Positions 26,393 to 35,988 of a DNA stretch of 64,000 nt are shown piece after piece (position 1 is the first letter of the stretch; each line of letters starts with the position of its first letter). Location of the stretch: assembly GCF_014204515.1 (NCBI RefSeq), contig NZ_JACHLI010000006.1:186001-250000 (forward strand), in the 5' to 3' direction. Below the pieces are notes generated by a model that saw only the letters and a program-made list of their open reading frames with translations, was not told the DNA's origin and made no database searches. The translations under genes were made by a program, and so were the position numbers. This stretch comes from Pseudomonas nitroreducens. GTDB lineage: Bacteria > Pseudomonadota > Gammaproteobacteria > Pseudomonadales > Pseudomonadaceae.

Positions 26393-29300
26393 ATGGCCAC
26401 CACCACCCTTGGCGTGAAGCTCGACGACGCCACCCGCGAGCGCCTCAAGCTGGCTGCCCAGCAACTCGACCGTACCCCGCACTGGCTGATCAAGCAGGCC
26501 ATCTTCTCCTACCTGGAGCAGGTCGAAGGCGGGCTGACCCCGGCCGAGCAGTCCGGTCTGGCTGCGGCGGCGGGCGAGGAATCGCTGGATGCGCTGAACG
26601 AACAAGGGTTGCAGGTGTTCCTCGATTTCGCCGAAAGCATCCTGCCGCAATCGGTGCTGCGCGCGGCCATCACCGCCGCCTACCGTCGCCCGGAAACCGA
26701 AGCGCTGCCGATGCTGCTGGACCTGGCCCGCCTGCCCAAGGCGCAGGCCGCCGCCGCCGACAAGATGGCCTACGGCATCGCCGAGAAGCTGCGCAACCAG
26801 AAGAACGCCGGCGGCCGCCAGGGCCTGGTGCAGGGCCTGCTGCAGGAGTTTTCGCTGTCGTCCCAGGAAGGCGTGGCGCTGATGTGCCTGGCCGAAGCGC
26901 TGCTGCGCATCCCGGACAAGGCCACCCGTGACGCACTGATCCGCGACAAGATCAGCAACGGCAACTGGAGCCAGCACCTGGGCCAGAGCCCGTCGATGTT
27001 CGTCAACGCCGCCTCCTGGGGGCTGCTGATCACCGGCAAGCTGGTGTCGACCCACACCGAGGCCGGCATGTCCTCGTCGCTCAACCGCATCATCGGCAAG
27101 TCCGGCGAGCCGCTGATCCGCAAGGGCGTGGACATGGCCATGCGCCTGATGGGCGAGCAGTTCGTCACCGGCGAGACCATTGCCGAGGCCCTGGCCAATG
27201 CGGCGAACATGGAATCCCGTGGCTTCCGCTACTCCTACGACATGCTCGGCGAAGCGGCGCTGACCGAGGAAGACGCCAAGCGCTACCTGGCTTCCTACGA
27301 GCAGGCGATCCATTCCATCGGCAAGGCTTCCCATGGCCGTGGCATCTACGAAGGCCCGGGCATCTCGATCAAGCTCTCCGCGCTGCACCCGCGCTACAGC
27401 CGCGCCCAGTACGACCGCGTGATGGAAGAGCTGTACCCGACCGTGCTCGGCCTGGTGAAGATGGCCCGTGACTACGACATCGGCATCAACATCGACGCCG
27501 AGGAAGCCGACCGCCTGGAAATCTCCCTCGACCTGCTCGAACGCCTGTGCTTCGAGCCGGCGCTGGCAGGCTGGAACGGCATCGGCTTCGTCATCCAGGC
27601 CTACCAGAAGCGCTGCCCGTACGTGATCGACTACGTCATCGACCTGGCCAAGCGCAGCCGCCACCGCCTGATGATCCGCCTGGTGAAGGGCGCCTACTGG
27701 GACAGCGAGATCAAGCTGGCCCAGGTCAACGGCCTGGAAGGCTACCCGGTCTACACCCGCAAGCCGTACACCGACGTCTCCTACCTGGCCTGCGCGCGCA
27801 AGCTGCTGGCGGTGCCGGAAGCCATCTACCCGCAGTTCGCCACCCACAACGCCCACTCGCTGTCGGCCATCTACCAACTGGCCGGGCAGAACTACTACCC
27901 GGGCCAGTACGAATTCCAGTGCCTGCACGGCATGGGCGAGCCGCTCTACGAGCAGGTGGTGGGCAAGGTCGCCGACGGCAAGTTCAACCGTCCGTGCCGC
28001 ATCTACGCCCCGGTGGGCAGCCACGAAACCCTGCTGGCGTACCTGGTACGCCGCCTGCTGGAAAACGGCGCCAACACCTCCTTCGTCAACCGTATCGCCG
28101 ACCACAGCATCTCCCTGAAAGATCTGGTGCTGGACCCGGTGCTGCAGGTCGAGCAGATGGCTGCGCAGGAAGGCACCCTGGGCCTGCCGCACCCGCGCAT
28201 CCCGCTGCCGCGCGATCTGTATGGCGACACCCGCCTGAACTCCGCCGGCATCGACCTGGCCAACGAACACCGCCTGGGCTCGCTGTCCTCGGCGCTGCTG
28301 TCGAGCACCAACCACGCCTATGTTGCGGAGCCGATGCTGGGCCTGGCCGATGCCGCTCCGGGCGAGCCGCAGCCGGTACGCAACCCGGCCGACCTGCGCG
28401 ACGTAGTGGGTCATGTGCGTGAAGCCAGCGAGGCGGACGTCAACAACGCCATCCTCGGCGCGCTGTCCAGCGCGCAGATCTGGCAGTCCACCCAGCCGGC
28501 CGAGCGCGGCGCCATCCTGCAGCGCGCCGCCGACCTGATGGAGGCCGAGATCCAGTCGCTGATGGGCGTGCTGGTCCGCGAGTCGGGCAAGACCTTCGCC
28601 AACGCCATCGCCGAAGTGCGCGAGGCGGTGGACTTCCTGCGCTACTACGGGGTCCAGGCCAGCACCCATTTCGCCAACGACAGCCACCGCCCGCTGGGCC
28701 CGGTGGTCTGCATCAGCCCGTGGAACTTCCCGCTGGCGATCTTCAGCGGCCAGGTGGCCGCCGCGTTGGCCGCCGGCAACACCGTGCTGGCCAAGCCGGC
28801 CGAGCAGACCCCGCTGATCGCCGCGCGGGCCGTGCGCATCCTGCTCGAAGCCGGCGTGCCCGCTGGCGCCGTGCAGCTGCTGCCGGGTCGTGGTGAAACC
28901 GTCGGCGCTCGCCTGGTGGGCGATGAGCGCGTGCGCGGCGTGATGTTCACCGGTTCCACCGAAGTGGCCGGTATCCTCCAGCGCAACATCGCCGGCCGCC
29001 TCGACGCCCAGGGCCGCACCATCCCGCTGATCGCCGAGACCGGCGGCCTCAACGCGATGATCGTCGACTCCTCGGCGTTGGCTGAGCAGGTCGTAGTCGA
29101 CGTGGTCAACTCCGCCTTCGACAGCGCCGGTCAGCGCTGCTCTGCGCTGCGCGTGCTGTGCGTGCAGGAAGACGCCGCCGACCGCGTGGTGCAGATGCTC
29201 AAGGGCGCCATGGCCGAGTACCGCGTTGGTGCGCCGGAGCGCCTGCACACCGACATCGGTCCGGTGATCGACGAGGAAGCCAAGGGCAATATCGATCGTC

Positions 29301-30331
29301 ACATCCAGGCCATGCGCGACAAGGGCCGCAAGGTGTTCCAGAGTGCCCGTGTGGACGCCGAGGAAATCAAGCGCGGCACCTTCGTCGTGCCGACCCTGAT
29401 CGAGCTGGACAGCTTCAGCGAACTCAAGCGCGAAATCTTCGGCCCGGTGTTGCACGTGGTGCGCTACCAGCGCGCCGACCTGGGCCAGCTGCTCGCGCAG
29501 ATCAACGAATCCGGCTACGGCCTGACCCTGGGCGTGCACACCCGTATCGACGAGACCATCGCCCAGGTCGTCGGCAGCGCCCATGTCGGCAACCTCTACG
29601 TCAACCGCAACGTGGTCGGCGCCGTGGTAGGCGTGCAGCCCTTCGGTGGTGAAGGCCTGTCCGGCACCGGTCCGAAGGCCGGCGGCCCGCTGTACCTGTA
29701 CCGCCTGCTGTCGACCCGTCCGCAGGATGCGGTGGCCAACCAGCTCAAGGGCGATGGCGCCCAGGCGCTGCCGCGCCCGAAGGATGCACAGCAGGCCGTG
29801 GACGCGCTGACCAAGTGGGCAGGGCAGAAGGAAGCCGCCCTGGCGAGCCTGCTCGACGGCTACGGTGAACTGGCGCAGAGCTTCACCCAACAGGTACTCA
29901 CCGGCCCGACCGGCGAGCGCAACACCTACACCCTGTTGCCGCGCGAGCACGTGCTTTGCCTGGCGGAAGACCGCGCCGACCTGCTGGCCCAGCTGGCCGC
30001 CGTGCTCTGCGTCGGCAGCCGTCCGCTGGTGGCTGAATCCAACGCCGCCGTGGTCAAGGAACTGCCGAAGGAAGTCGCTCAGCGCATCGAGCTGGTCGCC
30101 GACTGGAGCGTCACCGACAAGGTGTTCGACGCCATCCTGCACCACGGCGATTCCGACCAGCTGCGCGCGGTCTGCGAACTGGCCAGCCAGCGCAAGGGCG
30201 CCATCGTCGGCGTTACCGGGTTGAACCGCGGGGAGACCGACATCCCGCTGGAACGCCTGCTGATCGAGCGCGCCCTGAGCGTCAACACCGCCGCTGCCGG
30301 CGGCAACGCCAGCCTGATGACCATCGGCTGA
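26393..30331 (+). CDS. putA: Trifunctional proline dehydrogenase / P5C dehydrogenase / repressor PutA
   Basis: A 1312-residue PutA. It oxidises proline to glutamate in two steps and represses put genes when proline is absent. The order is: ribbon-helix-helix DNA-binding domain (about 1-45, TLGVKLDDATRERLKLAAQQ), the FAD proline dehydrogenase barrel (about 250-560, with RLVKGAYWDSEIK and FATHNAHSL), and an NAD aldehyde dehydrogenase (about 640-1120, with SPWNFPLAIFSGQ, FTGSTEVAG and catalytic C916 in GQRCSALR). A C-terminal tail completes the fold. Length and domain set match the trifunctional class. An aggaag site precedes the ATG. No putP transporter is adjacent. Confidence 0.96.
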   Translation: MATTTLGVKLDDATRERLKLAAQQLDRTPHWLIKQAIFSYLEQVEGGLTPAEQSGLAAAAGEESLDALNEQGLQVFLDFAESILPQSVLRAAITAAYRRPETEALPMLLDLARLPKAQAAAADKMAYGIAEKLRNQKNAGGRQGLVQGLLQEFSLSSQEGVALMCLAEALLRIPDKATRDALIRDKISNGNWSQHLGQSPSMFVNAASWGLLITGKLVSTHTEAGMSSSLNRIIGKSGEPLIRKGVDMAMRLMGEQFVTGETIAEALANAANMESRGFRYSYDMLGEAALTEEDAKRYLASYEQAIHSIGKASHGRGIYEGPGISIKLSALHPRYSRAQYDRVMEELYPTVLGLVKMARDYDIGINIDAEEADRLEISLDLLERLCFEPALAGWNGIGFVIQAYQKRCPYVIDYVIDLAKRSRHRLMIRLVKGAYWDSEIKLAQVNGLEGYPVYTRKPYTDVSYLACARKLLAVPEAIYPQFATHNAHSLSAIYQLAGQNYYPGQYEFQCLHGMGEPLYEQVVGKVADGKFNRPCRIYAPVGSHETLLAYLVRRLLENGANTSFVNRIADHSISLKDLVLDPVLQVEQMAAQEGTLGLPHPRIPLPRDLYGDTRLNSAGIDLANEHRLGSLSSALLSSTNHAYVAEPMLGLADAAPGEPQPVRNPADLRDVVGHVREASEADVNNAILGALSSAQIWQSTQPAERGAILQRAADLMEAEIQSLMGVLVRESGKTFANAIAEVREAVDFLRYYGVQASTHFANDSHRPLGPVVCISPWNFPLAIFSGQVAAALAAGNTVLAKPAEQTPLIAARAVRILLEAGVPAGAVQLLPGRGETVGARLVGDERVRGVMFTGSTEVAGILQRNIAGRLDAQGRTIPLIAETGGLNAMIVDSSALAEQVVVDVVNSAFDSAGQRCSALRVLCVQEDAADRVVQMLKGAMAEYRVGAPERLHTDIGPVIDEEAKGNIDRHIQAMRDKGRKVFQSARVDAEEIKRGTFVVPTLIELDSFSELKREIFGPVLHVVRYQRADLGQLLAQINESGYGLTLGVHTRIDETIAQVVGSAHVGNLYVNRNVVGAVVGVQPFGGEGLSGTGPKAGGPLYLYRLLSTRPQDAVANQLKGDGAQALPRPKDAQQAVDALTKWAGQKEAALASLLDGYGELAQSFTQQVLTGPTGERNTYTLLPREHVLCLAEDRADLLAQLAAVLCVGSRPLVAESNAAVVKELPKEVAQRIELVADWSVTDKVFDAILHHGDSDQLRAVCELASQRKGAIVGVTGLNRGETDIPLERLLIERALSVNTAAAGGNASLMTIG

Positions 30332-30338
30332 CGACAGC

Positions 30339-30368
30339 GCCGCAAGCGCCTCAACGGGCGCTTGCGGC
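30339..30368 (+). terminator. putA terminator-like hairpin
   Basis: GCCGCAAGCGCC (30339-30350) and GGCGCTTGCGGC (30357-30368) make a perfect 12-bp stem with a 6-nt loop, 7 bp after the putA stop. Only a weak T-rich tail (CAGCTTTAC) follows, so it may terminate partially or protect the 3' end. Confidence 0.7.
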
Positions 30369-30577
30369 CAGCTTTACGGCTGCTTCCGGCGGCCACCCGG
30401 CCTGCCAGCCCTCGGGCGGAGCTACCCGCTTCCGGCAGGCCGTTTCCCTCGCGCATCCTGCGCAATCCGTCTCGGGCCCCGCGCCCGGCACAACGGCGGG
30501 GCTATCCGCTCCGCCGCTTCCTTTCTCTTCCAGCAGATCACTGAGCCGTCCAGCAGCGCGCGATTTCGACCCGCCGA

Positions 30578-30705
30578 GTAGGAGCGGTCTCCGTCCGCGA
30601 TTGCTTCCCACCGACTCCGGCATGGGTTCGCGAGCAAGCTCGCTCCTACAAAAAGCCGCGCGCTTGAAGCAGCCGGCTCCCTGTAGGAGCGAGCTTGCTC
30701 GCGAA
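30578..30705. repeat. Cluster of three REP elements
   Basis: Copies lie at 30578-30601 (forward, GGTCTCCGTCC core), 30627-30649 (inverted, GAGCAAGCTC core) and 30683-30705 (forward, GAGCTTGCTC core). Two core variants therefore mix in one cluster. Confidence 0.85.
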
Positions 30706-30711
30706 CGCGGT

Positions 30712-31881
30712 TCAGGCGTGGCGCAAGGCTGAGCGGCGCAATGAAGTCGCGGCCGTCGCCACGAACAATCCCGCCGCCAGGGCCAGCGCCACCGGCACAC
30801 CCTGCGGGCCGAGGTCCATCAGGCTGCCGCTGAGCAGCGGCCCGAGCAGGCTGCCGACGCCCCAGAGCATGCCGGCGGCGGCGTTGGCGGTGACCAGGTC
30901 GCGGCCGCGGAAGCGCTGGCCGATCAACACCAGCGCCAGGGTGTAGACGCCCCCGGCCACGGCACCGAGCAGCATCAGCGCCGGCCACAGCAGCGCCGGC
31001 TGGCCGATCAGCCAGGGCAGGGCGAGGCCGATCAGCATGGCGCCGACCCCACAGCACAGGTGCAGGGTCGAGCGGTCGAGGCGATCCGAGAGCCAGCCCA
31101 GCGGCAGCTGGAACAGCATGTCGCCGAGCAGAATCACCGTCGCCATGAACGCAGCGATGCCCACCGCGTAGCCGTGGCTGGAGGCGTAGACCGGGAAGAG
31201 CGAGAGCACCACGCTGTCGAAGAAGGAGAAGAACAGCACGCCCATGCACAGCGCCGGCGCCACCCGCAGGAAGCCGGCCAGGGAGAAGCTGCGCGGCTCC
31301 TCGACGTGTTCGTGGAGGCCTTCCTCGGGCATGGCGCAGGCCACCGTGGCCAGTGCGATCAGATGTCCGGCACTGACCAGCAGCACGACCCAGGGCGTCT
31401 GCGCGCCGAGCAAGGCCACCAGGGTCGGGCCGAGCAGCTGGAAGGCGGTGAAGCTGGTGGCGTACAACGCAACGATGGTGCCGCGGTTGTTCTCGCCGCA
31501 CAGTTCGTTGACCCAGGCCTCGCCGAGGATGATCGCGATGCCCATGCCGACCCCCAGCGCCAGGCGCGCGGCGGCCAGCAGCCAGAGGGAATGGCCGCTG
31601 AACTCGATGGCCGCGGTGCTGGCGGTGCACAGCACGAAGCACAGCAGGTACAGGCGGCGCCGGCTCATCAGCTGACAGGCGCGGTCCACCAGGGTGGCGG
31701 CGAGGATCATGCCCGCCGCCGGCACGGCCGAGAGGACGCCGATCTGCAGGGCGCTGGCGCCGTTGTCCAGCAGCCGCAGCGCCACCAGCGGCAGCGTGGC
31801 GCCGAGGCTGAGGCCGACGATGGAGACGGCGAACAGCAGCACCGCGAGAAGCGGCTTGTTGAGGGTGGTCGGGGTAGTCAT
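30712..31881 (-). CDS. MFS transporter
   Basis: A 389-residue major facilitator with twelve predicted hydrophobic segments. The loop 2-3 motif is present in relaxed form (LVDRACQLMSRRRLY), and its second-half copy reads GWLSDRLDRSTLH. The style resembles the YcaD/YfkF group of putative drug or metabolite exporters. An aaggttt site precedes the ATG. No regulator is adjacent, though a palindrome lies upstream at 32174-32197. The substrate cannot be inferred. Confidence 0.8.
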   Translation of the reverse strand: MTTPTTLNKPLLAVLLFAVSIVGLSLGATLPLVALRLLDNGASALQIGVLSAVPAAGMILAATLVDRACQLMSRRRLYLLCFVLCTASTAAIEFSGHSLWLLAAARLALGVGMGIAIILGEAWVNELCGENNRGTIVALYATSFTAFQLLGPTLVALLGAQTPWVVLLVSAGHLIALATVACAMPEEGLHEHVEEPRSFSLAGFLRVAPALCMGVLFFSFFDSVVLSLFPVYASSHGYAVGIAAFMATVILLGDMLFQLPLGWLSDRLDRSTLHLCCGVGAMLIGLALPWLIGQPALLWPALMLLGAVAGGVYTLALVLIGQRFRGRDLVTANAAAGMLWGVGSLLGPLLSGSLMDLGPQGVPVALALAAGLFVATAATSLRRSALRHA

Positions 31882-32004
31882 GGAAACCTTCTCTTGCCTC
31901 GGCGCTCAGGCGGCGGGGCCAACACATGCGAATGAACCCGCCGGCAGTGGCCGGTGGGCGGAATCGGAATGCGGATAGGCCGGCGCGAGCGCGCGGCTTC
32001 CGGC

Positions 32005-32145
32005 TCAGCGGCCGGCGGGAGGGGAGAAGGTGTAGGCGAACAGCACGCTGCGGCGCAGCTTCAGCACCGCATCGACCTTGCGCACGCGCGGCGGCTCCCG
32101 CAGCAGAGCGAGGGAGGTATCGGCGAAGCGGCTGGAGGGCGTCAT
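32005..32145 (-). CDS. Possible small basic protein (46 aa)
   Basis: A short frame starting MTPSSRFADTSLALLREPPR, rich in arginine and without a membrane segment. Its coding-like composition and its place between a palindrome and the MFS gene make it worth recording. It has no clear ribosome binding site, and I recognise no family. It may be a leader peptide or chance. Confidence 0.3.
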   Translation of the reverse strand: MTPSSRFADTSLALLREPPRVRKVDAVLKLRRSVLFAYTFSPPAGR

Positions 32146-32173
32146 GCTGCAGGTAGTACGGGGAGGTCGGAAA

Positions 32174-32197
32174 CCGCGCACTCTAGTGAGTGCGCGG
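32174..32197. promoter_or_regulatory. Palindrome, candidate operator
   Basis: CCGCGCACTC-TAGT-GAGTGCGCGG has perfect 10-bp arms around TAGT. The inner part CACTCACTAGAGTG-like is in the style of TetR-family operators. There is no T-run, so a terminator is less likely. It would control the leftward unit that includes the 46-residue frame and the MFS gene. Confidence 0.45.
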
Positions 32198-32262
32198 CAA
32201 GGCGTCAATCTCGGCCAGCCGTGCGGTCGAGCAGCAGGCCCATCGTATCCGGGAGCCTCTGA

Positions 32263-32343
32263 GTAGGATGGCGTGGAGCGTAGCGATACCCATCGATGCC
32301 GCGTATGGACAGCATGGGTATCGCTGCGCTCCACCCATCCTAC
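32263..32343. repeat. Long inverted repeat, copy 2
   Basis: Arms beginning GTAGGATGGCGTGGAGCG and ending CGCTCCACCCATCCTAC are nearly identical to those at 2243-2324. Only the central spacer differs (here CGATGCCGCGTATGGACAGC). Conserved arms with a diverged loop suggest selection on, or recent spread of, the hairpin arms. Confidence 0.85.
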
Positions 32344-32359
32344 AAGGGCGTGACCGCGA

Positions 32360-34153
32360 TCAGCGGCCGTAAACCGGGCTGCCGGCGGGCACTTCCTGCG
32401 GCCGGCTCAGCACATCCCGACCCGGCAGGAAGCGTCCGAATCCACGCTCCTTGCCCAGAGCCTCCGGGAAGCCGCCGTCGCGCCGATAGGCCACGCGGCC
32501 ATTGATCAGCGTGGCGTCCACCGCGTCGTCGTTGCGCTTGACCAGGCGCGTCAGGCCGATCACCTCCATGGGAGCTTCGCTGACCTCATCCAGCTCGTCG
32601 GTCAGGCCGGCCGGGTTGACCACCACCAGGTCGGCGCGGTCGCCGACGCGGATGTAGCCGGCGTCCAGTCCGGCGAAGTCCGCCAGCTCGCCGGTCAGGC
32701 GGTGTACCGCGCGGCCGGTGTCCATGAAGCTCTGCCCGGCCAGTTCGGCATCGCGCACGTACTTGAGCATGCGCAGCGGGAAGTTGTACTGCGCGTGGGA
32801 AGCCAGGTGCGCGCCGGAGTCGGCGAAGCCCGGCTGTGTCCAGGGGCTGGCCAGCAGCTTGCCCATGATGTCCGGGCGGTGGTTGCCGTAGCAGGTGGTC
32901 CACTTGAGGTCGTTGCGGTACTTGCCGGCCAGCTCGAAGAACGCGTCCACCGGGTCCAGCCCGCGCTCGCGACCGATGTCCTCGAAGTTGCGCCCGACCA
33001 GGGTGGCGTCCGGGCACTCGCGCACCCAGCAGTCGGACAGGTTGCGGTGCCACAGGCCGAGGCTGAGCGTCGCCTTGATGTCCTTCTTGAAGCGCTCGCG
33101 GAAGGCCGGGTCCTGGATGCGCGTGTAGAGCTCCTCCGGGTCCTTGATGTCGCGCAGCACCTCGCCGGCGCCGAACTCCTCGAAGCCGTTCATGTTCAGC
33201 CCCTCGATGCGCACCACGAAGGGCGCCGGCAGCGTCTGCCAGCGGTAGCGGCCGCGCAGCAGGCGATTGGCGACCCAGCCGGAGGCGCGGGTGATGCGGT
33301 GCATGAAGGGCTGGGACTTGAGGTCCAGCGCGGTGAGCATCGAACACTTGAGCGGGCGGCGGAACCAGCCGTGGGCCTGGTAGAGGAAGGCGAACACGTT
33401 GATCTTGGTGACCGCGTTGGGCGCGCCCTGCATCAGCGCATTGCGCCGGCGCAGCACGGCGAACAGGCGGGAGAACTCCTTCCAGCTGGCGAAGGTGGAG
33501 GGCAGCGGGCTGGACCAGGCGCGGTCGCCATCCATCTTGTCCAGCCGCGTGGTCATTACCGAGAGGCCGAAGCAGCCGGCGTCCAGCGCCTGCTCCAGCA
33601 GTTCCTCCATGCGCTGCAGCTCTGCCTCGGTGGGCTTGGCGCCGCTGATAGCGCGCTCCAGGCCCATCACGGTGACACGCAGTTCGGAGTGGCCGAGGAA
33701 GGAGCAGAGGTTCGGCCCCAGCGGCTGCTGGTCGTAGAAGGCGCGGTAGCCCTGGGCGTCCTTCCAGGTGCGCTTGTCGCGCAGGATCGGCAGCACCTGC
33801 TCGCGCGGCACGGCTTCGACGCGGGTGAACAGGTCCGAGCAGTCCTCGGCCTCGCCCAGCACCATGCTGATGGAACAGGAACCGACCGACACGGTGGTCA
33901 CGCCGTGGCGCACCGATTCCTTCAGCGCTGGCGCGGCGATGGCCTCGGCGTCGTAGTGCGAGTGGATTTCCAGGAAGCCGGGGGTCACCCAGCGATCGCG
34001 GGCGTCGATCACCTGCGCGCAGCCGCTTTCGTCCAGCGGGCTGACGCTCAGGGTATCGATGCGGCCGTCCTTGATGCCGACATGACGCAGGCTGCCGGGG
34101 GCATCGCTGCCGTCGAAGTACAGGCCGTTCTTGATGATGATGTCGTAGCTCAC
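32360..34153 (-). CDS. Amidohydrolase, N-acyl-D-amino-acid deacylase family
   Basis: A 597-residue metal-dependent amidohydrolase. The N-terminal beta sandwich begins VSYDIIIKNGLYFDGSDAPG. The metal motif HSHYDAE (about 65-71) follows, and the C-terminus closes the sandwich (GDRADLVVVNPAGL, DATLINGRVAYR). The likely reaction is release of an acyl group from N-acyl-D-amino acids, or a related amide or cyclic imide. I start it at the GTG overlapping the stop of the upstream permease (GTGA); the open frame extends far above this but without family similarity. It is the last gene of a three-gene leftward operon with two transporters. Confidence 0.83.
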   Translation of the reverse strand: MSYDIIIKNGLYFDGSDAPGSLRHVGIKDGRIDTLSVSPLDESGCAQVIDARDRWVTPGFLEIHSHYDAEAIAAPALKESVRHGVTTVSVGSCSISMVLGEAEDCSDLFTRVEAVPREQVLPILRDKRTWKDAQGYRAFYDQQPLGPNLCSFLGHSELRVTVMGLERAISGAKPTEAELQRMEELLEQALDAGCFGLSVMTTRLDKMDGDRAWSSPLPSTFASWKEFSRLFAVLRRRNALMQGAPNAVTKINVFAFLYQAHGWFRRPLKCSMLTALDLKSQPFMHRITRASGWVANRLLRGRYRWQTLPAPFVVRIEGLNMNGFEEFGAGEVLRDIKDPEELYTRIQDPAFRERFKKDIKATLSLGLWHRNLSDCWVRECPDATLVGRNFEDIGRERGLDPVDAFFELAGKYRNDLKWTTCYGNHRPDIMGKLLASPWTQPGFADSGAHLASHAQYNFPLRMLKYVRDAELAGQSFMDTGRAVHRLTGELADFAGLDAGYIRVGDRADLVVVNPAGLTDELDEVSEAPMEVIGLTRLVKRNDDAVDATLINGRVAYRRDGGFPEALGKERGFGRFLPGRDVLSRPQEVPAGSPVYGR

Positions 34154-34893
34154 AGGAGGCTCCAGGGCGACAGCAGCAGGACGCCGCTGACCAGCAGCAG
34201 GCAGTGGATGGCGAGGCGGAAGTGGCGTTCCTCGAAGCGGTGGTGCAGGCGTTCGCCCAGCCACACGCCGAGCAGCAGCAGGGGCGCGTAGGCGAGCACC
34301 TGGGGCAGCGCCGGGCGCAGGCGGCCGTCGAGGAGGAAGGCGAGGGTCAGCAGGCCGTTGAGGGTGAACCAGACACAGACCAGGGTGGCGCGCAGGCGGG
34401 TCTTGTCCAGTGGGCGGGTGGAAAGGGCGTAGACCAGCAGCGGCCCGCCGGAAGCGAACAGGCCATGGCAGACGCCGGCGGCGCCGGTGGCCAGGCGCAC
34501 CACCCAGTTCGGCGTACGCCCGCGCTCCGGGGCGCTGGCGCGCAGGCGCCACAGCTCGCGACCGGCGAACCAGAGGAGCAGCACGCCCAGGCCGCGCTTG
34601 AGGGGTTGCGGGTCCAGATGCGGCAGCAGCAGATAGCCGACCAGCATGCCGATGAGCATTCCCGGCAGCACGGTGCGCAGTAGCAGGCGGGTGTCGATCA
34701 GCCGGTGATGGCGCCAGCACAGGTAGCCGGTCATGCCGATGTTCAGCGGCACCAGGATCGGCAGTAGCGTCTCGATGGGCATCAGCAGCGCACCCAGGGA
34801 CAGGGCGATCACCACGCTGCCGAAGCCGGTGATGGCCTCCAGGGTGTAGGCCAGCAGGATGAAGCCGCCCAGGGCGATGGCTGGCGCGTTCAT
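34150..34893 (-). CDS. TauE/SafE-family permease
   Basis: A 247-residue membrane protein with about eight hydrophobic helices and the TauE/SafE pattern: ITGFGSVVIALSLGALL near the N-terminus and GVCHGLFASGGPLLVYAL in the middle. The family exports or imports small organic or sulfonate anions. It overlaps both neighbours by 4 nt (ATGA and GTGA), so it is translated with the BASS transporter and the amidohydrolase. The substrate is unknown. Confidence 0.82.
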   Translation of the reverse strand: MNAPAIALGGFILLAYTLEAITGFGSVVIALSLGALLMPIETLLPILVPLNIGMTGYLCWRHHRLIDTRLLLRTVLPGMLIGMLVGYLLLPHLDPQPLKRGLGVLLLWFAGRELWRLRASAPERGRTPNWVVRLATGAAGVCHGLFASGGPLLVYALSTRPLDKTRLRATLVCVWFTLNGLLTLAFLLDGRLRPALPQVLAYAPLLLLGVWLGERLHHRFEERHFRLAIHCLLLVSGVLLLSPWSLL

Positions 34894-35801
34894 GGCGCCG
34901 TCGCCACGGCCGCGCGGGGTTCACGGCGCGCCCAGAGCTGCGCCAGCACCAGCCCGGAGAACAGCTGCCAGCAGCCCCAGAACGCCGCGATCAGCAGCAT
35001 GCCGCCGGCCTGCGGGAAGAAGGTGAGGATCAGCGCCATGCCCAGCGCGGAGTTGTGAATGCCGCTTTCCAGGGTCACCGCGCGCACATCGGCATCCGGC
35101 AGCTTCCACAGCCGCGCGCAGGTGTAGCCCAGCAGCAGCGCGGTGCCGTTGAGCAGCAGCACCAGCCAGAAGAACAGGTGGAAGTAGGCCATGAACTGCT
35201 GGAAGTTCTTGGCGAAAGCCATGCCGACGAAGCCCAGCATCACCAGCAGCGACAGCTGCCGCAGCGGTTTCTCCAGGCGCTGCGCCAGTTGCGGCTTGTG
35301 CCGACCCAGGGCCATGCCCAGCAGCATCGGCAGGATCAGCACCAGCACCACCACGCCGACCAGCTCCAGCGGGTCGATGTGGATCTGCGTGAGGCGATCC
35401 CGCGTGTCCGGATTCAGCCCGGCGTAGAGGGCGAAGTTGAGCGGCGTGAAGATGCCGGCGCTCAGCCCCGATACGGCGGTGACGCTGGCCGACACCGCGA
35501 CGTTGCCGCGGGCCATCCAGGTCATGATGTTGGAGAAGGTACCGCTGGGGCAGGTGGCCACCAGGATCATGCCCAGGGCCAGTTCCGGATCGATGGGCAG
35601 GAGGATGGTCAGCAGGCAGGTGGCCGCCGGCAGCAGCAGGAACTGCACCAGCATGCCGATCACCGGTGCTTTGGGCTGGCGCAGGATGCGGCTGAAGTCG
35701 TCGCGGCGCAGCTCCAGGGAGACGCCGAACATCATCAGGGCGATGATGGCGTTCAGCGCGATCATCGAGCCGCCGGAAAATTCGAGGTGGACTTCAGGCA
35801 T
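34890..35801 (-). CDS. Bile acid:sodium symporter-family (BASS) transporter
   Basis: A 303-residue membrane protein with nine to ten helices. Typical BASS motifs are present: MMFGVSLELRRDDFSRI, LVATCPSGTFSNIMTW (crossover region) and ESGIHNSALGMALIL. These proteins couple Na+ to uptake of organic anions, for example bile acids or keto acids. A gggag site precedes the ATG. It is first in the operon with the TauE-like permease and the amidohydrolase, and divergent from an AraC regulator, which suggests uptake and hydrolysis of one acyl-amide substrate. Confidence 0.85.
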   Translation of the reverse strand: MPEVHLEFSGGSMIALNAIIALMMFGVSLELRRDDFSRILRQPKAPVIGMLVQFLLLPAATCLLTILLPIDPELALGMILVATCPSGTFSNIMTWMARGNVAVSASVTAVSGLSAGIFTPLNFALYAGLNPDTRDRLTQIHIDPLELVGVVVLVLILPMLLGMALGRHKPQLAQRLEKPLRQLSLLVMLGFVGMAFAKNFQQFMAYFHLFFWLVLLLNGTALLLGYTCARLWKLPDADVRAVTLESGIHNSALGMALILTFFPQAGGMLLIAAFWGCWQLFSGLVLAQLWARREPRAAVATAP

Positions 35802-35988
35802 CGCCGTTCTCCCGCTGGATAACGGGAACGGGCGAGCGGACTGCAGCCGGCGTCAGGGGCGCGGCTCCGAGGGGATTGGGCATGCAAGGCGACTCTTGTT
35901 TGTATTTATCGTTGTAATTGGCAAGCATAGGGCAGCGTTACCGCCCGGTAACGGCTCAATCGGGACCTTCGCCGGTTAATTCGGGACC
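35802..35988. promoter_or_regulatory. Divergent promoter region, transporter operon / AraC regulator
   Basis: 187 bases separate the two start codons and must contain both promoters. The direct repeat CGGGAACGGGCG...AACGGGA-type and the cluster GTTACCGCCCGGTAAC (near 35937-35952, a dyad) could be regulator sites. This is judged by eye only. Confidence 0.45.

Larger units (their letters stand above)
30332..30711. other. Convergent intergenic region with three REP copies
   Basis: Between convergent putA and the MFS gene. It holds the putA hairpin and three REP copies: GTAGGAGCGGTCTCCGTCC (30578-30601), an inverted copy ending AAGCTCGCTCCTAC (30627-30649) and GTAGGAGCGAGCTTGCTCG (30683-30705). 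I see no gene. Confidence 0.75.
31882..32359. other. Intergenic region upstream of the MFS gene
   Basis: 478 bases between two leftward genes. It contains a possible 46-residue ORF (32005-32145), a strong palindrome (32174-32197) and the second copy of the long inverted repeat (32263-32343). Otherwise I see nothing. Confidence 0.6.
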
